A stretch of 64,000 nucleotides of DNA from Hyphomicrobiales bacterium (GTDB lineage: Bacteria; Pseudomonadota; Alphaproteobacteria; Rhizobiales; Rhizobiaceae). Below, piece by piece: positions 46,756 through 56,060 of the stretch. The first letter of the stretch is position 1. Every line of letters begins with the position of its first letter. A program made the position numbers and the translations under genes. Below the pieces are notes generated by a model. It did no database searches and was not told the origin of the DNA. It saw nothing but the letters and a program-made list of their open reading frames with translations. The DNA lies in assembly GCA_900468535.1 (NCBI GenBank), contig UBTY01000014.1, forward strand, positions 1 to 64,000, in the 5' to 3' direction.

Positions 46756-47093
46756 TTCGCTTCTCCTTCGAGCTGCTCATAGGTCTCGACGGGAGCATGG
46801 GGCGTTGCGGCCGCACCGATATCGGGCTTCGGCTCGCCGGCCTTGTAGGTCATGATGAACTTGTCGCTGATCGTGTCGCGCGCCGCGTTGAAGAAGCGAC
46901 CGCAACCATGCTGGTGGCGCCAGCGTTCGAAGATCAGCCCCTTCGGGTTGTCGCGCAGGAAGAAATATTCCTCGAATGCCTCGTCGGATATCGAGGCGAT
47001 GTCTGTGGGACGGGCGATATGCGCATCGCCGGCGCCGCGGAATTCGAGCTCGGAGCGCTCTTCCTGACAGTATGGGCAATAGATAAGAAGCAT
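46752..47093 (-). CDS. soxD: sarcosine oxidase, delta subunit
   Basis: The 113-aa protein begins MLLIYCPYCQEERSELEF. The zinc ligands expected in SoxD are present: Cys6, Cys9, and a later His/Cys cluster (RHQHGCGRFFN). The delta subunit is a small zinc-binding part of the heterotetramer located near the alpha/beta interface. It lies 12 bp after soxB and overlaps soxA by four bases, so expression is coupled. Confidence 0.96.
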   Translation of the reverse strand: MLLIYCPYCQEERSELEFRGAGDAHIARPTDIASISDEAFEEYFFLRDNPKGLIFERWRHQHGCGRFFNAARDTISDKFIMTYKAGEPKPDIGAAATPHAPVETYEQLEGEAK

Positions 47094-47105
47094 GATGTCC
47101 TCGTG

Positions 47106-48359
47106 TCAGTGCGCGACGGCGGCAGCGGCGGCTTCGTCGATCAGACGGCCGGTGCGGAAGCGGTCCAGCGTCAGGCCGGCATTGAACTTGTGGGCCTCGT
47201 CGCGGGCAATCAGATGCGCGAAGAGATTGGCCGAGCCCGGCGTCGCCTTGAAGCCGCCGGTGCCCCAACCGCAGTTGACGTAGAGGCCGGGAACTGGGGT
47301 CTTCGACTGGATGGCCGAACGGTCAGGCGTGTTGTCGACGATGCCGCCCCACTGGCGCATCATCTTGACGCGACGGAACATCGGGAACAGCTCGCAGATG
47401 GCATCCAGCGTATGGGTGATGATCTGCAGACCGCCGGTCTGGCTGTAGGAATTATACTGGTCGGTGCCGGCGCCGATGACGAGTTCGCCCTTGTCGGACT
47501 GCGAGATATAGGCATGCACCGTGTTGGACATGACCACGCAGGGGAAGATCGGCTTCAAGGGTTCCGATACCAGCGCCTGCAGCGGGCTCGATTGCAGCGG
47601 CACGCGCACATCGGCCATCTTCATGACCGTGGTGGTGTGGCCGGCAGCCGAAACGCCGACCTTCTTTGCGCCGATGAAACCGCGCGATGTCTCGACACCG
47701 GTGACGCGACCGTCAGGGCCGCGGCGGATGCCGGTCACTTCGCAATTCTGGATGATGTGGACGCCGCGATCGGACGCCGCGCGCGCATAGCCCCAGGCAA
47801 CCGCATCGTGGCGCGCCGTGCCGCCGCGACGCTGGAGTGCGGCACCGTTGATCGGATAGCGGGCGCTGGCAGAGATATCGAGCGGCGGACAATAAGCCTT
47901 GGCCTGTTCCGGCGTCAGCCATTCATTGTCGATGCCGTAGAGACGGTTGGCGTGGATATGGCGCTTGAAGGACTGCTGATCGTGCACATTGTGCGACAGC
48001 ATCATTACGCCGCGGGGAGAGTACATGACATTGTAGTTGAGATCCTGCGAGAGGTTCTCCCAGAGCTTCATCGAATGCTCGTAGATGTGCATGCTCTCTT
48101 CGTAGAGATAGTTCGAGCGGATAATGGTCGTGTTGCGGCCGGTGTTGCCGCCGCCGAGCCAGCCCTTCTCGAGCACCGCGACATTGGTGATGCCGTGCTC
48201 CTTGGCGAGGTAGTAGGCGGCACCCAGACCATGCCCGCCGCCACCAATGATGATGACGTCGTATTCCGCACGCGGCTCGGGCGAGGTCCATTGCTTGTCC
48301 CAGCCCTTGTGGCCTCTCAGGGCTTCTCGTGCCACGGCAAAAACCGAGTATCTACGCAT
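47106..48359 (-). CDS. soxB: sarcosine oxidase, beta subunit
   Basis: ATG 48359 follows AAGGAG. The 417-aa flavoprotein has the N-terminal FAD-binding motif DVIIIGGGGHGLGAAYYLAK, then EKGWLGGGNTGRNTTIIRSN, the flavin loop typical of DAO-family amine oxidases. The C-terminal YVNCGWGTGGFKATPGS closes the FAD site. SoxB holds the catalytic site where sarcosine is oxidised and carries covalent FMN plus FAD. It is the first gene of the operon, so the promoter must lie in 48360-48560. Confidence 0.96.
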   Translation of the reverse strand: MRRYSVFAVAREALRGHKGWDKQWTSPEPRAEYDVIIIGGGGHGLGAAYYLAKEHGITNVAVLEKGWLGGGNTGRNTTIIRSNYLYEESMHIYEHSMKLWENLSQDLNYNVMYSPRGVMMLSHNVHDQQSFKRHIHANRLYGIDNEWLTPEQAKAYCPPLDISASARYPINGAALQRRGGTARHDAVAWGYARAASDRGVHIIQNCEVTGIRRGPDGRVTGVETSRGFIGAKKVGVSAAGHTTTVMKMADVRVPLQSSPLQALVSEPLKPIFPCVVMSNTVHAYISQSDKGELVIGAGTDQYNSYSQTGGLQIITHTLDAICELFPMFRRVKMMRQWGGIVDNTPDRSAIQSKTPVPGLYVNCGWGTGGFKATPGSANLFAHLIARDEAHKFNAGLTLDRFRTGRLIDEAAAAAVAH

Positions 48360-48761
48360 CCGCCTTCATCTCCTTAGGGGAAAGATCCCTTCTCGTCGGC
48401 AATACAAATCGCAAATCGAAATGCGGCACAACGTTTCTTTTGCGACGCGGAGGGGCTTTTGTTTTGACACTCGGCAAGAATGAACGGGCTCGGCTCTTCC
48501 GGTCGAAGCCGAGCGCGCGCCGACAATGCGCAACAGCCTGCCATCCTTGTTAATTTAGAGTATTCTCACTTACAATTTTTGAGCGCATAGTTCTCGCGCT
48601 GGATAGGCGCATTTGCGGGTTGAGGGTCTCGCGCCGACAGCAGAGGGCATTCACAATCCAAATTTCGACACGCGTGGCAGAAAGCCCGCGTGCGAGCTGA
48701 TCAAAAGAAAGCAGGCCGACACGGCATGACGCCCGCTGTCTGGTCTCAGGGAGGATTAGCC
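48360..48761. other. 402-bp divergent intergenic region
   Basis: This region separates soxB (leftward) from the DUF1254 gene (rightward) and must hold both promoters. It contains the soxB ribosome site (AAGGAG at its left end), an AT-rich stretch around 48545-48590 suited to a promoter, and GGGAGG before ATG 48762. I see no small gene, RNA gene or clear operator in it. Confidence 0.5.
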
Positions 48762-50198
48762 ATGAAATCGCATTTCATCACGCTTACACTTGGCCTGTTT
48801 TTATCCGGGGCATCCCTTGCCAGCCCTGTCTTTGCCGCTGAGGACGCCCTGACGAAGGAGGAAGCGGCGTCGATCGGCGTCGACGCTTATCTCTACCTCT
48901 ACCCCCTGGTCACCATGGATATCACCCGCGCGCAGGCAACCAACGTCGAAGCCGGCAAGACGATGGGCCGAGGCCCCGCCAACATGTTCACCAACGTCCC
49001 GGAGTTTCCGACTGCGGACTTCAAGGACGTCGTTCGGCCCAACTTCGATACTCTCTACTCGATTGCCTGGCTCGATATGACAAAGGAACCGATGATCGTC
49101 TCGGCTCCAGATACGAATGGCCGATTCTATCTGCTGCCCATGCTGGACATGTGGAGCGACGTCTTCGCCTCGCCGGGCTGGCGGACGACTGGGACCGCCA
49201 AGGCCGATTTTGCCGTCGTTCCCCCTGGCTGGTCGGGGAAGAACCTTCCCGCCGGAACGCAAAGGATCGATGCGCCGACACCCTATGTCTGGGTCATCGG
49301 GCGCACAAAAACGGACGGGCCACCCGACTATGATGCCGTTCACAAGATCCAGGCCGGCTACACGGTCACTCCACTGTCGCAATGGGGCAAGAAGGCCGAG
49401 CCGGCCAAGCTCATGATCAACCCCGACATCGATATGAAAACCCCACCGAAGAAGACCGTGGACGGGATGACCACAGAGGACTTCTTCGCCTATGCCTCGG
49501 AAGTGCTGAAGGTCAATCCGCCGCATATCACCGACCAGCCGATCATCAGCCAGATGAAGAAGATCGGGCTCGAACCAGGCAAGAGCTTCGACAAGAGCAA
49601 GCTGACGCCTGACATCGCCGAGGCGCTGAAGACCGTCCCGGCCGAAGCCCAGAAGCTGATGGAATGGAAGGTCCCGTCGCTTGCTCGCGTGGCCAACAAT
49701 TGGTCGATGAACACCGATACGATGGGCGTCTACGGCAATTACTATCTGAAGCGGGCGATCGTTGCTCAGATGGGGCTAGGCGCCAACCTGCCGGAGGATG
49801 CGATCTATCCGCTCAACCTAGGCGACGAGAAGGGAAACCCGCTGAACGGGGCGAACAGCTACAAACTGCATTTCGAGAAGGCGAACCTGCCGCCGGTCAA
49901 GGCATTCTGGTCCGTTACCCTCTATGATCCGGAGGGTTTCCAGGTCGGCAACAGCCTCAACCGCTTTGCCGTCAGCAGCTGGATGCCCTTCGTCTACAAT
50001 GCGGATGGGTCGCTTGATCTCTATTTCCAGAACAAGAGCCCGGGCGCAGACAAGGAAGCCAACTGGCTGCCTGCACCGTCAGGGCCCTTCAACCTGACCA
50101 TGCGCCTGTACGGCCCGGAGAGCCAGGCGCTGACCGGAAAATGGAACCCGCCGGCTGTCGAGATGATACAGCCGCTCCAGCAGGTAACGGCGCAGTAG
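48762..50198 (+). CDS. secreted DUF1254/DUF1214 protein
   Basis: ATG 48762 follows GGGAGG by seven bases; upstream in-frame codons lack coding character. Residues 1-25 form a signal peptide ending PVFA|AED. DUF1254 spans ~45-180 (YLYLYPLVTMDITRAQATNV, VRPNFDTLYSIAWLDM) and DUF1214 spans ~360-465 (FWSVTLYDPEGFQVGNSLNR, then GSLDLYFQNKSPG). Length (478 aa) fits the two-domain periplasmic form. The function is unknown. The divergent arrangement with soxB may only reflect a shared promoter region. Confidence 0.88.
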   Translation: MKSHFITLTLGLFLSGASLASPVFAAEDALTKEEAASIGVDAYLYLYPLVTMDITRAQATNVEAGKTMGRGPANMFTNVPEFPTADFKDVVRPNFDTLYSIAWLDMTKEPMIVSAPDTNGRFYLLPMLDMWSDVFASPGWRTTGTAKADFAVVPPGWSGKNLPAGTQRIDAPTPYVWVIGRTKTDGPPDYDAVHKIQAGYTVTPLSQWGKKAEPAKLMINPDIDMKTPPKKTVDGMTTEDFFAYASEVLKVNPPHITDQPIISQMKKIGLEPGKSFDKSKLTPDIAEALKTVPAEAQKLMEWKVPSLARVANNWSMNTDTMGVYGNYYLKRAIVAQMGLGANLPEDAIYPLNLGDEKGNPLNGANSYKLHFEKANLPPVKAFWSVTLYDPEGFQVGNSLNRFAVSSWMPFVYNADGSLDLYFQNKSPGADKEANWLPAPSGPFNLTMRLYGPESQALTGKWNPPAVEMIQPLQQVTAQ

Positions 50199-50238
50199 CG
50201 TTTCGCGCCCTGCGCCACCCAGGCTGGGAAGTGAGCTT

Positions 50239-50261
50239 GCGCGACGGTAAGACCGTCGCGC
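50239..50261. terminator. hairpin between convergent genes
   Basis: The perfect 10-bp stem GCGCGACGGT / ACCGTCGCGC with a three-base loop lies between the DUF1254 gene and the convergent 72-aa gene. No T-run follows, so it may act as a weak bidirectional terminator or protect 3' ends. Confidence 0.45.
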
Positions 50262-50288
50262 GCAAACGCGCGGAGGCCGCCTGGAAGA

Positions 50289-50507
50289 TCAGGCAGACTT
50301 TACCGCGACGCGACGCTTCTTGACCGGTGCAGCGTCCGACGCTGCCTCGGCTTCCTGCTGCAAACGCAGGGCCTTCAATTTTTCCGTCTTCTTCTCGCGA
50401 GCTGCGACCTCGGCGTCCATGATGGCTTTCGCCGTCGCGTCGGTAATAGCGGCCTTGTCGCGGGCCGAGAGCTTGGTGGGGTTGGAGGGTTCATTCTCGG
50501 AAGCCAT
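50289..50507 (-). CDS. small charged protein, 72 aa
   Basis: ATG 50507 (MASENEPSNPTKLSARDKAA) follows GAGAGA; GTG 50513 is possible but has worse spacing. The protein is a single charged alpha-helix (EVAAREKKTEKLKALRLQQE) ending in a basic tail (KKRRVAVKSA), so a nucleic-acid-binding or ribosome-associated role is possible, but no family is recognised. It lies 38 bp downstream of rpsU, likely in the same transcript. Confidence 0.65.
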   Translation of the reverse strand: MASENEPSNPTKLSARDKAAITDATAKAIMDAEVAAREKKTEKLKALRLQQEAEAASDAAPVKKRRVAVKSA

Positions 50508-50545
50508 CTGCACTCTCTCTATCTGAAGTCGGCGGCAGTGACAGT

Positions 50546-50785
50546 TTACCGCGCGGGGCGAACTGCCTTCTTCGGAGCCGGAAGGAGACCTTCGCGCTGG
50601 AGCTGCTTGCGCGCGAGCTTGCGCTGGCGGCGAACGGCTTCACCCTTTTCGCGAGCCCGCTTTTCGGACGGCTTTTCATAGGCGGTGCGCGCCTTGAATT
50701 CGCGGAAGAGACCTTCGCGCTGCATCTTCTTCTTCAGAACGCGAAGCGCCTGGTCGACATTGTTGTCTCGAACGAGGACCTGCAA
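50546..50785 (-). CDS. rpsU: 30S ribosomal protein S21 (first paralogue)
   Basis: The start is TTG 50785 with AAGGA upstream. The 79-aa protein has the S21 pattern [20 protein letters not shown] and [12 protein letters not shown], with a C-terminal extension ([13 protein letters not shown]) that the second copy at 51870 lacks. S21 binds the platform of the small subunit and helps initiation at natural mRNAs. The two copies are about 80% identical up to residue 66. The likely transcript is 95-aa gene, rpsU, 72-aa gene. Confidence 0.93.
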   Translation of the reverse strand: MQVLVRDNNVDQALRVLKKKMQREGLFREFKARTAYEKPSEKRAREKGEAVRRQRKLARKQLQREGLLPAPKKAVRPAR

Positions 50786-50833
50786 ATTCTTTCCTTTCCT
50801 GCGGCATACATTTGCCGGTTGGCGGGTGGAAGC

Positions 50834-51121
50834 TTACTTCCGCACCCGGATGCTTGACGTTTTCAACCACGATCCGCCTGATGTGTCCGCAACAGCGGAA
50901 ACCGGCTGAGCCGAGGATGTCGATTGGGTCGCATCGATGTCGCTCTCAAGGATGCGGCGGTCGAAATTCTCGCCCTCGAAGCGGACCCGGTATTGAGAGC
51001 GAGGGCCCTCAGAGGGGAGAACGGCTGCGATCCTGCAGGTCCTGCTCTCCATTTCCGTACGGACGAAACCGTCTTTCAGAACGATACGGTCGCCGACGGC
51101 GTACTTCGGCGCTTGCGCCAT
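50834..51121 (-). CDS. hypothetical protein of unknown function, 95 aa
   Basis: ATG 51121 (MAQAPKYAVGDRIVLKDGFV) is the preferred start; a GTG four codons upstream is possible. The region KYAVGDRIVLKDG ... CRIAAVLPSEGPRSQYRVRF has the strand spacing of a small SH3-like beta barrel. The rest (GENFDRRILESDIDATQSTS) is polar and the tail is disordered. No family is recognised. It lies between cspA's terminator and rpsU, probably heading the rpsU transcript, so a link with translation is possible. Confidence 0.65.
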   Translation of the reverse strand: MAQAPKYAVGDRIVLKDGFVRTEMESRTCRIAAVLPSEGPRSQYRVRFEGENFDRRILESDIDATQSTSSAQPVSAVADTSGGSWLKTSSIRVRK

Positions 51122-51146
51122 TACTTTCACCAACTTGGCCTGGTCG

Positions 51147-51180
51147 TAAAAACATAAAGGCCGGGTTTGACCCCGACCTT
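51147..51180 (-). terminator. rho-independent terminator of cspA
   Basis: On the minus strand AAGGTCGGG and CCCGGCCTT pair (9 bp with one G-T wobble, 51157-51180) and are followed by TATGTTTTT. It ends cspA 56 bp after its stop. Confidence 0.8.
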
Positions 51181-51235
51181 CGCCATCAGGCTCTCGGCTG
51201 CCAGTACATCCGTGGTCAGCGGAGCCGAATGAGAA

Positions 51236-51445
51236 TTACGCCGCGCGGAGGTTGTCGGCAGAGTTCTTGCCGGACCGCTTGTCGCGAACCACATCGTAGG
51301 TGATCTTCTGACCATCGGACAGGCTGCGCATACCAGCGCGTTCAACGGCGGAGATATGGACGAAAACGTCCGTGCTGCCGTCGTCAGGCTGAATGAAGCC
51401 AAAGCCCTTGGTGCTGTTGAACCACTTAACGGTACCAGAATTCAT
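51236..51445 (-). CDS. cspA: cold-shock protein (CspA family)
   Basis: ATG 51445 follows AAAGGAG. The 69-aa OB-fold protein has RNP1 (KGFGFIQ) and RNP2 (VFVHIS) and the usual start [14 protein letters not shown]. CSPs bind single-stranded RNA/DNA and melt mRNA structure; many are induced by cold or stationary phase. The gene is monocistronic, with its own terminator. A long 5' leader in 51446-51869 would be typical of this class, but I cannot define its ends. Confidence 0.95.
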   Translation of the reverse strand: MNSGTVKWFNSTKGFGFIQPDDGSTDVFVHISAVERAGMRSLSDGQKITYDVVRDKRSGKNSADNLRAA

Positions 51446-51869
51446 AACGATCTCCTTTCATTAGTCGTTACTGCCATGCGTCTATTCACAAGGCTAAGAT
51501 CGATTTTGAGAGGAAATCTGACAGAGCTCCACGCTCTTTGACAAAGGTCACAACCAACAGTCGATAGCCCGCTTATATATTGCGAACTGCGGAATAAACA
51601 AGGCAGGAACCCGAACCAATTGAGTTCAGACCGCTGAGGTGGATCGGTTATCGCCCAACAGCTACGCTGGATCAGTCCAAAAAAATACGCCCTGAACGAC
51701 CGCGCCCACGGTTTTTTACGGCGAGAACCGCCAGAACATATGGACTTCCCGCCATCATTCTGGTATCCGCATCCTCAATCGCAAGGCTGATGCCGCGCGA
51801 ACTGAATATTTTTTGCCTCTGGCGCCTTGCCGACGCCGGCATCAACCAAACCAAAGGAACGTGATTCTC
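51446..51869. other. 424-bp divergent intergenic region
   Basis: This gap lies between cspA (leftward) and the second rpsU (rightward) and must hold both promoters. The cspA side is AT-rich (51540-51620), and the rpsU side carries AAAGGA before the GTG start. A 60-codon minus-strand frame (51672-51854) is open but has no ribosome site and no recognisable similarity. I see no further gene, terminator or repeat. Confidence 0.5.
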
Positions 51870-52082
51870 GTGCAGGTACTTGTCCGCGATAACAATGTCG
51901 ATCAGGCTCTCCGCGCTCTCAAGAAGAAGATGCAGCGCGAAGGTATTTTCCGCGAAATGAAGATGCGCGACTATTACGAAAAGCCGTCGCAGAAGCGCGC
52001 TCGCGAAAAGGCCGAAGCCGTTCGCCGTGTTCGCAAGCTGGCTCGCAAGCGGGCACAGCGCGAAGGTCTCGTCGCACGCTAA
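51870..52082 (+). CDS. rpsU: 30S ribosomal protein S21 (second paralogue)
   Basis: The start is GTG 51870, giving 70 residues ([20 protein letters not shown], ending QREGLVAR), the usual rhizobial S21 length. The AAAGGA upstream is slightly distant. This copy lacks the C-terminal tail of the paralogue at 50546 and has a KMRDYYEKP stretch in place of the other's KARTAYEKP. Two S21 genes suggest ribosome heterogeneity or growth-phase-specific expression, which is inference. Confidence 0.93.
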   Translation: MQVLVRDNNVDQALRALKKKMQREGIFREMKMRDYYEKPSQKRAREKAEAVRRVRKLARKRAQREGLVAR

Positions 52083-52221
52083 GCGTAGCTTGTCGTTATT
52101 TCGACGTTTTCAGATGCATGTTGGCGGGGGCGATCTGTTCGCCACCGCCTTTTTTAATTTGCTGCTGAAGTTTGCCCGTTCTGGAAAGAGAACCGGCTGA
52201 ACTGGGGGAAAACGAGCCCGC

Positions 52222-53085
52222 ATGGCTGACATCACCAAGACCCGCTCTCTGCGTTCGCCGAAAATCGCTGTTCTTCCGGTTTTCGCTATCGTCACCGCGC
52301 TAGGCCTTGCTGGCTGCACGACAAACAACACCTCCGATGCCGTGATCCGCATCGACAAGGCGCAGGGTTCGCAGGAAAACATCGCGTCGCTGACCTCGGT
52401 CATCAACGCCAATCCGAAAGATCCGGAAGGCTACAACGTTCGCGGCTCGGCCTATGGCCGCGGCGGCGATTTCCGTCAGGCGCTGAACGATTTCAACACT
52501 GCCCTGCAGCTTAATCCGCGCTTCTACCAGGCCTACGCGAACCGCGCCCTGGTCTACCGCAACATGGGCCAGCAGCAGCAGGCGATCCAGGACTACAACG
52601 CCGCCCTGCAGATCAACCCGAACTACGATGTCGCCCTGATCGGTCGCGGCAACGTCTACCGGACCGCCGGCCAGGACGATGCAGCGTTCAACGATTTCAA
52701 CAAGGCGATCCAGAACGGCACCACCGACGGTCGCGCCTATCACAATCGCGGTCTGCTCTTCCAGAAGCGCAACCAGCAGGACAAGGCGATCGACGACTTC
52801 TCGAAGGCGATCTCGCTGTCGCCGAACGCGCCGGAGCCTTATAACGGCCGCGGCATTTCCTACATCGCACTGAACGACGACGACAACGCGTTCGCCGACT
52901 TCAACCACGCGATCGAGCTGAACGGCAACCTGGCGGAATCCTGGGCAAACCAGGCGCTGGTTTACGAGCGTCGCGGCGAAAAGGACAAGGCAGCCCGCTC
53001 CTACCGCCATGCGATCGGTCTCGATCCGAAGTATCAGCCGGCAAAGGACGGTCTTGCTCGCGTAGGCGCCTCGACCTCCGGCTAA
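52222..53085 (+). CDS. TPR-repeat lipoprotein
   Basis: The 287-aa protein has a lipoprotein signal with lipobox LAGC (Cys32), then about six TPR units with the pattern AYNxRG..Y...G....A..DFN.A. Examples are GYNVRGSAYGRGGDFRQALN and AYHNRGLLFQKRNQQDKAID. It should be outer-membrane-anchored and act as a protein-protein scaffold. NlpI-like proteins of this type help cell-division proteases, but this one is not clearly NlpI. It is followed 14 bp later by the FAD oxidoreductase gene. Confidence 0.88.
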   Translation: MADITKTRSLRSPKIAVLPVFAIVTALGLAGCTTNNTSDAVIRIDKAQGSQENIASLTSVINANPKDPEGYNVRGSAYGRGGDFRQALNDFNTALQLNPRFYQAYANRALVYRNMGQQQQAIQDYNAALQINPNYDVALIGRGNVYRTAGQDDAAFNDFNKAIQNGTTDGRAYHNRGLLFQKRNQQDKAIDDFSKAISLSPNAPEPYNGRGISYIALNDDDNAFADFNHAIELNGNLAESWANQALVYERRGEKDKAARSYRHAIGLDPKYQPAKDGLARVGASTSG

Positions 53086-53099
53086 GAATGGAGCAGCCG

Positions 53100-54161
53100 A
53101 TGGCAGCAAGGAAACGAGTTGTCGTCATTGGCTCCGGCATTATCGGCGCTTCGATTGCCTGGCACCTGAGCCGGCGAAGCGCCGACGTCACCGTGATTGC
53201 GGAAGACATCGGCGGCGTTGCCACGCCGAACTCCTTTGCCTGGATCAACGCCAGCTGGGGCAATCCTGAATTCTACTATCGCTTTCGCCGTCGTGCGATG
53301 ACGGAATGGAAGCGGTTGGCCGGTGATCTTCCCGGCCTGCCCCTCTCCTGGTGCGGCAGCCTCTGCTGGGATCTTCCACCTGAACAATTGGAAGCCTTCG
53401 CCGACGAGCACAGCCGGTGGGGCTATGGCATCGAGCGCATCGGTCGAGCCGAAGTATTGCGCCGCGAACCCTATCTGGCGCAAGCGCCGGATCTTGCGGT
53501 GGCAGTCGCGGAGGAAGGCGCCGTCGAACCGGTTGCCGCGGCCCGAATGATGCTTGCCGATGCCGAGGCACACGGCGCGCGTTTCGTGACAGGCGATGTC
53601 AGCGGCTTCATCAGGCGCGGCGAGCGCATTGCCGGCGTCGTCAGCTCCGTCGGCATGTTCGAGGCCGACGATGTGGTTCTGGCGGCAGGCGCCGGCGCCA
53701 TTCCATTGGCCGAGGGTGTCGGCATCACGATTCCGCTCACCACCCCGCCCGGACTTCTCGTCCACTCTCGCCCCTTCGAAAAGCGCCTGAACGGCCTTGT
53801 CATCGCAACCGAGCTTCACATGCGCCAGACGGCGGACGGGCGAATCGTTGCGGGCAGCGATTTCGGCGGCAGCGCACCCGGGGAAGATCGACAGGAGACC
53901 GCGGCCGCGCTCTTCGCAAAGGTCAAGGCCAATCTGACCGACAGCGCAGGCCTCGCACTCGAGACATTCACCGTCGGCTATCGCCCGACACCCGCCGATG
54001 GCTTCCCCATCATCGGCAATGCAGGCTGCGCCGGGCTCTATGTTGCCATCATGCACTCCGGCGTGACGCTTGCGCCCCTCGTTGGATTACTCGCCTCTAA
54101 CGAGATTTTATCGGAGCAACCCGAGGCGGAACTTGCAGCCTTCCGGTTGTCGCGCTTTTGA
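53100..54161 (+). CDS. FAD-dependent oxidoreductase (DAO family)
   Basis: ATG 53100 (MAARKRVVVIGSGIIGAS) is preferred because GGAG lies seven bases before it; an ATG four codons earlier is the alternative. The 353-aa protein has the N-terminal FAD-binding motif VVIGSGIIGASIAWHL, the substrate-side patch ASWGNPEFYYRFRRRAMTEW and the C-terminal GYRPTPADGFPIIGNAG flavin loop. It oxidises an amino acid or other amine; the substrate is unknown. It is 65 bp short of being a full-length SoxB homologue and lacks the SoxB-specific RSN motif. Confidence 0.87.
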   Translation: MAARKRVVVIGSGIIGASIAWHLSRRSADVTVIAEDIGGVATPNSFAWINASWGNPEFYYRFRRRAMTEWKRLAGDLPGLPLSWCGSLCWDLPPEQLEAFADEHSRWGYGIERIGRAEVLRREPYLAQAPDLAVAVAEEGAVEPVAAARMMLADAEAHGARFVTGDVSGFIRRGERIAGVVSSVGMFEADDVVLAAGAGAIPLAEGVGITIPLTTPPGLLVHSRPFEKRLNGLVIATELHMRQTADGRIVAGSDFGGSAPGEDRQETAAALFAKVKANLTDSAGLALETFTVGYRPTPADGFPIIGNAGCAGLYVAIMHSGVTLAPLVGLLASNEILSEQPEAELAAFRLSRF

Positions 54162-54382
54162 TCACATCGGACATAAATTTGAACGCGTGAAATGCGCGCG
54201 ACATGTTTTAGTGTGTTGCAAGGATTTGATGCTGTCCCTAACATGCGGCTGCTTCGATAGCAGGCTATCGGACAAAAGCATTCTGTATTGAGGGCAATCG
54301 TGGTGATCCAGTTTTTTGCTTTCAAACCCGTCATTGCCTTTGGCGCCAGCGTTTTCTCGTTTCGGGAACGAAGAAAGTGCTC

Positions 54383-56041
54383 ATGAACCGACGCTTCCGT
54401 TTCTTCCCCAAGGCATCGATCGGCACCTATCTGATCGCGATGGCGCTCGCCACCTCGCTGCCGATTTTTGCGCTTGTCGCGCTGCTTCTCGGCCAGCTCG
54501 AAGACAACCAGCGTTCTATCCTCAAGCGTGAAACAGCACAGGATGCGACGGCGCTTGCACGATCGGTCGACCGGCAGCTGCAGGATATGGCTACAACCCT
54601 GCGGTTGTTATCGACGTCGCCCGAACTCGAGCATAACGACTTCGCGGCCTTTCACGAGCGCACAGAGACCGCTCTGCGCGCCGATACTCTCTATGTCATC
54701 GCGACGGAGGCGGACGGACAGCAACTGCTGAACACGCGAGTCGACTACGGCACGGAACTCCGGAAGGTCGGCAACATGCCGTCGCTGGAATCGGCCTTGA
54801 AATCCGGCCGCATCGAAGCCTCCGATGTCTTTCGCGGAAGAACGGTTGGCGATTGGGTCTATAACGTCACAATGCCGATCAAGGTGGGGCGTGTGGCGGC
54901 GCTGATCATCACCCAGAACGCGCGCGACCTTGCCAAGATCGTCTCGACCGAGGGCCTTCCTGCCGACTGGTCTGCGGCCATCATCGATCAGAGCGGCCAC
55001 GTCGTCGCCTCGGTCGGCGCGAGCAACATTGGCTTCGGGGAAGCATTCGACCCTCGCATCTTGCCTTCGCTCGTCGATTCCAGCGGTGTCTATGAGAATT
55101 CGGCCGTGCTGCCGCGAACGCTGCTCGGCTACGCGCAGATCCCCGGCTGGTCCTGGAAGGCGATCATCTGGGGACCGATGGCAACGGCGCAATCGTCCAT
55201 CCTGACGACGTGGCGGTTCCTCATCATCGGGGGCCTAGCCCTGCTGATCGTCGCGGTCCTGGCTGCCTACGTGGTTGCCCGCCAGGTTCGCACGACCATT
55301 CGCGCGATCGCGGATATGGCCAAGCGCATGGGCGAAGGCCAGATCGTCGCGCCGATCGAAACCAGCGTCATCGAAGCCAACCAAGTCGCCGTTGCGCTTT
55401 CCAACGCCTCCTTCGATCGCAGCCAGACAGAGGACCGGCTGCATTTCGTCATGAACGAACTGGTTCACCGCACAAAGAACCTGCTGGCGCTCGCGCAGGC
55501 CATGATGCGCCAGCTGGCTAAGCAAAGCGGTACCGTGCAAGAGTTCCAGGCGGCCGTGTCGCACCGTCTCGACGGCCTCTCCCGTTCGATCCAGCTTCTG
55601 ACGAGCGAGCAATGGGCCGGTGCCTCGCTCCGGCGCGTCGTCGACATCCACCTCGACGCCTTCCCGCAGGCGCTGCCGCAGATCGAGATCACCGGCAAGG
55701 ATTTCATGCTGAAGCCCGAAGCCGTCCAGAACCTCGGTCTGGCGCTCCATGAGCTGGCGACCAACTCCGTCAAGTACGGCGCCCTTTCGGTGCCGCAGGG
55801 CCGCATCCGCTTCTACTGGCAGACCATCCAGGAAGAAGGGCACGCCGAGGAGATGCTGCGCTTCATCTGGGAGGAACTGAACGGGCCTCCGGTGCAGACA
55901 CCGACCCATACCGGCTTCGGAACGACCGTCATCAAGAACCACGCGGCGGCCGCTTTCAACGGTACGGTGACGGTCGATTTTCTGCCCCGCGGCCTGCGTT
56001 GGGAGCTCACGGCCCCCCGCCGTGTGCTGGAGCGCAAGTAA
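54383..56041 (+). CDS. membrane sensor histidine kinase, HWE family
   Basis: ATG 54383 (MNRRFRFFPKASIGTYLIAM) gives 552 residues. A transmembrane helix at ~18-38 and another at ~280-302 bracket a large periplasmic sensor domain (~45-275). A HAMP-like segment (RTTIRAIADMAKRMGEG) follows. The HWE kinase core has phospho-His362 in ELVHRTKNLLALAQ and the N-box ALHELATNSVKYGAL, then FIWEE and GFGTTVIKNHAAAAF; the HWE family is widespread in rhizobia. No response regulator is adjacent. Such kinases often signal through PhyR-type regulators in the general stress response, though here that is only a possibility. Confidence 0.9.
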   Translation: MNRRFRFFPKASIGTYLIAMALATSLPIFALVALLLGQLEDNQRSILKRETAQDATALARSVDRQLQDMATTLRLLSTSPELEHNDFAAFHERTETALRADTLYVIATEADGQQLLNTRVDYGTELRKVGNMPSLESALKSGRIEASDVFRGRTVGDWVYNVTMPIKVGRVAALIITQNARDLAKIVSTEGLPADWSAAIIDQSGHVVASVGASNIGFGEAFDPRILPSLVDSSGVYENSAVLPRTLLGYAQIPGWSWKAIIWGPMATAQSSILTTWRFLIIGGLALLIVAVLAAYVVARQVRTTIRAIADMAKRMGEGQIVAPIETSVIEANQVAVALSNASFDRSQTEDRLHFVMNELVHRTKNLLALAQAMMRQLAKQSGTVQEFQAAVSHRLDGLSRSIQLLTSEQWAGASLRRVVDIHLDAFPQALPQIEITGKDFMLKPEAVQNLGLALHELATNSVKYGALSVPQGRIRFYWQTIQEEGHAEEMLRFIWEELNGPPVQTPTHTGFGTTVIKNHAAAAFNGTVTVDFLPRGLRWELTAPRRVLERK

Positions 56042-56060
56042 GCCAAGCTTTACGGAAAAG

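Noticed and set aside
51672..51854. 60-codon minus-strand frame between cspA and the second rpsU
   Set aside because: There is no ribosome site or similarity, and it overlaps the expected promoter region of rpsU.
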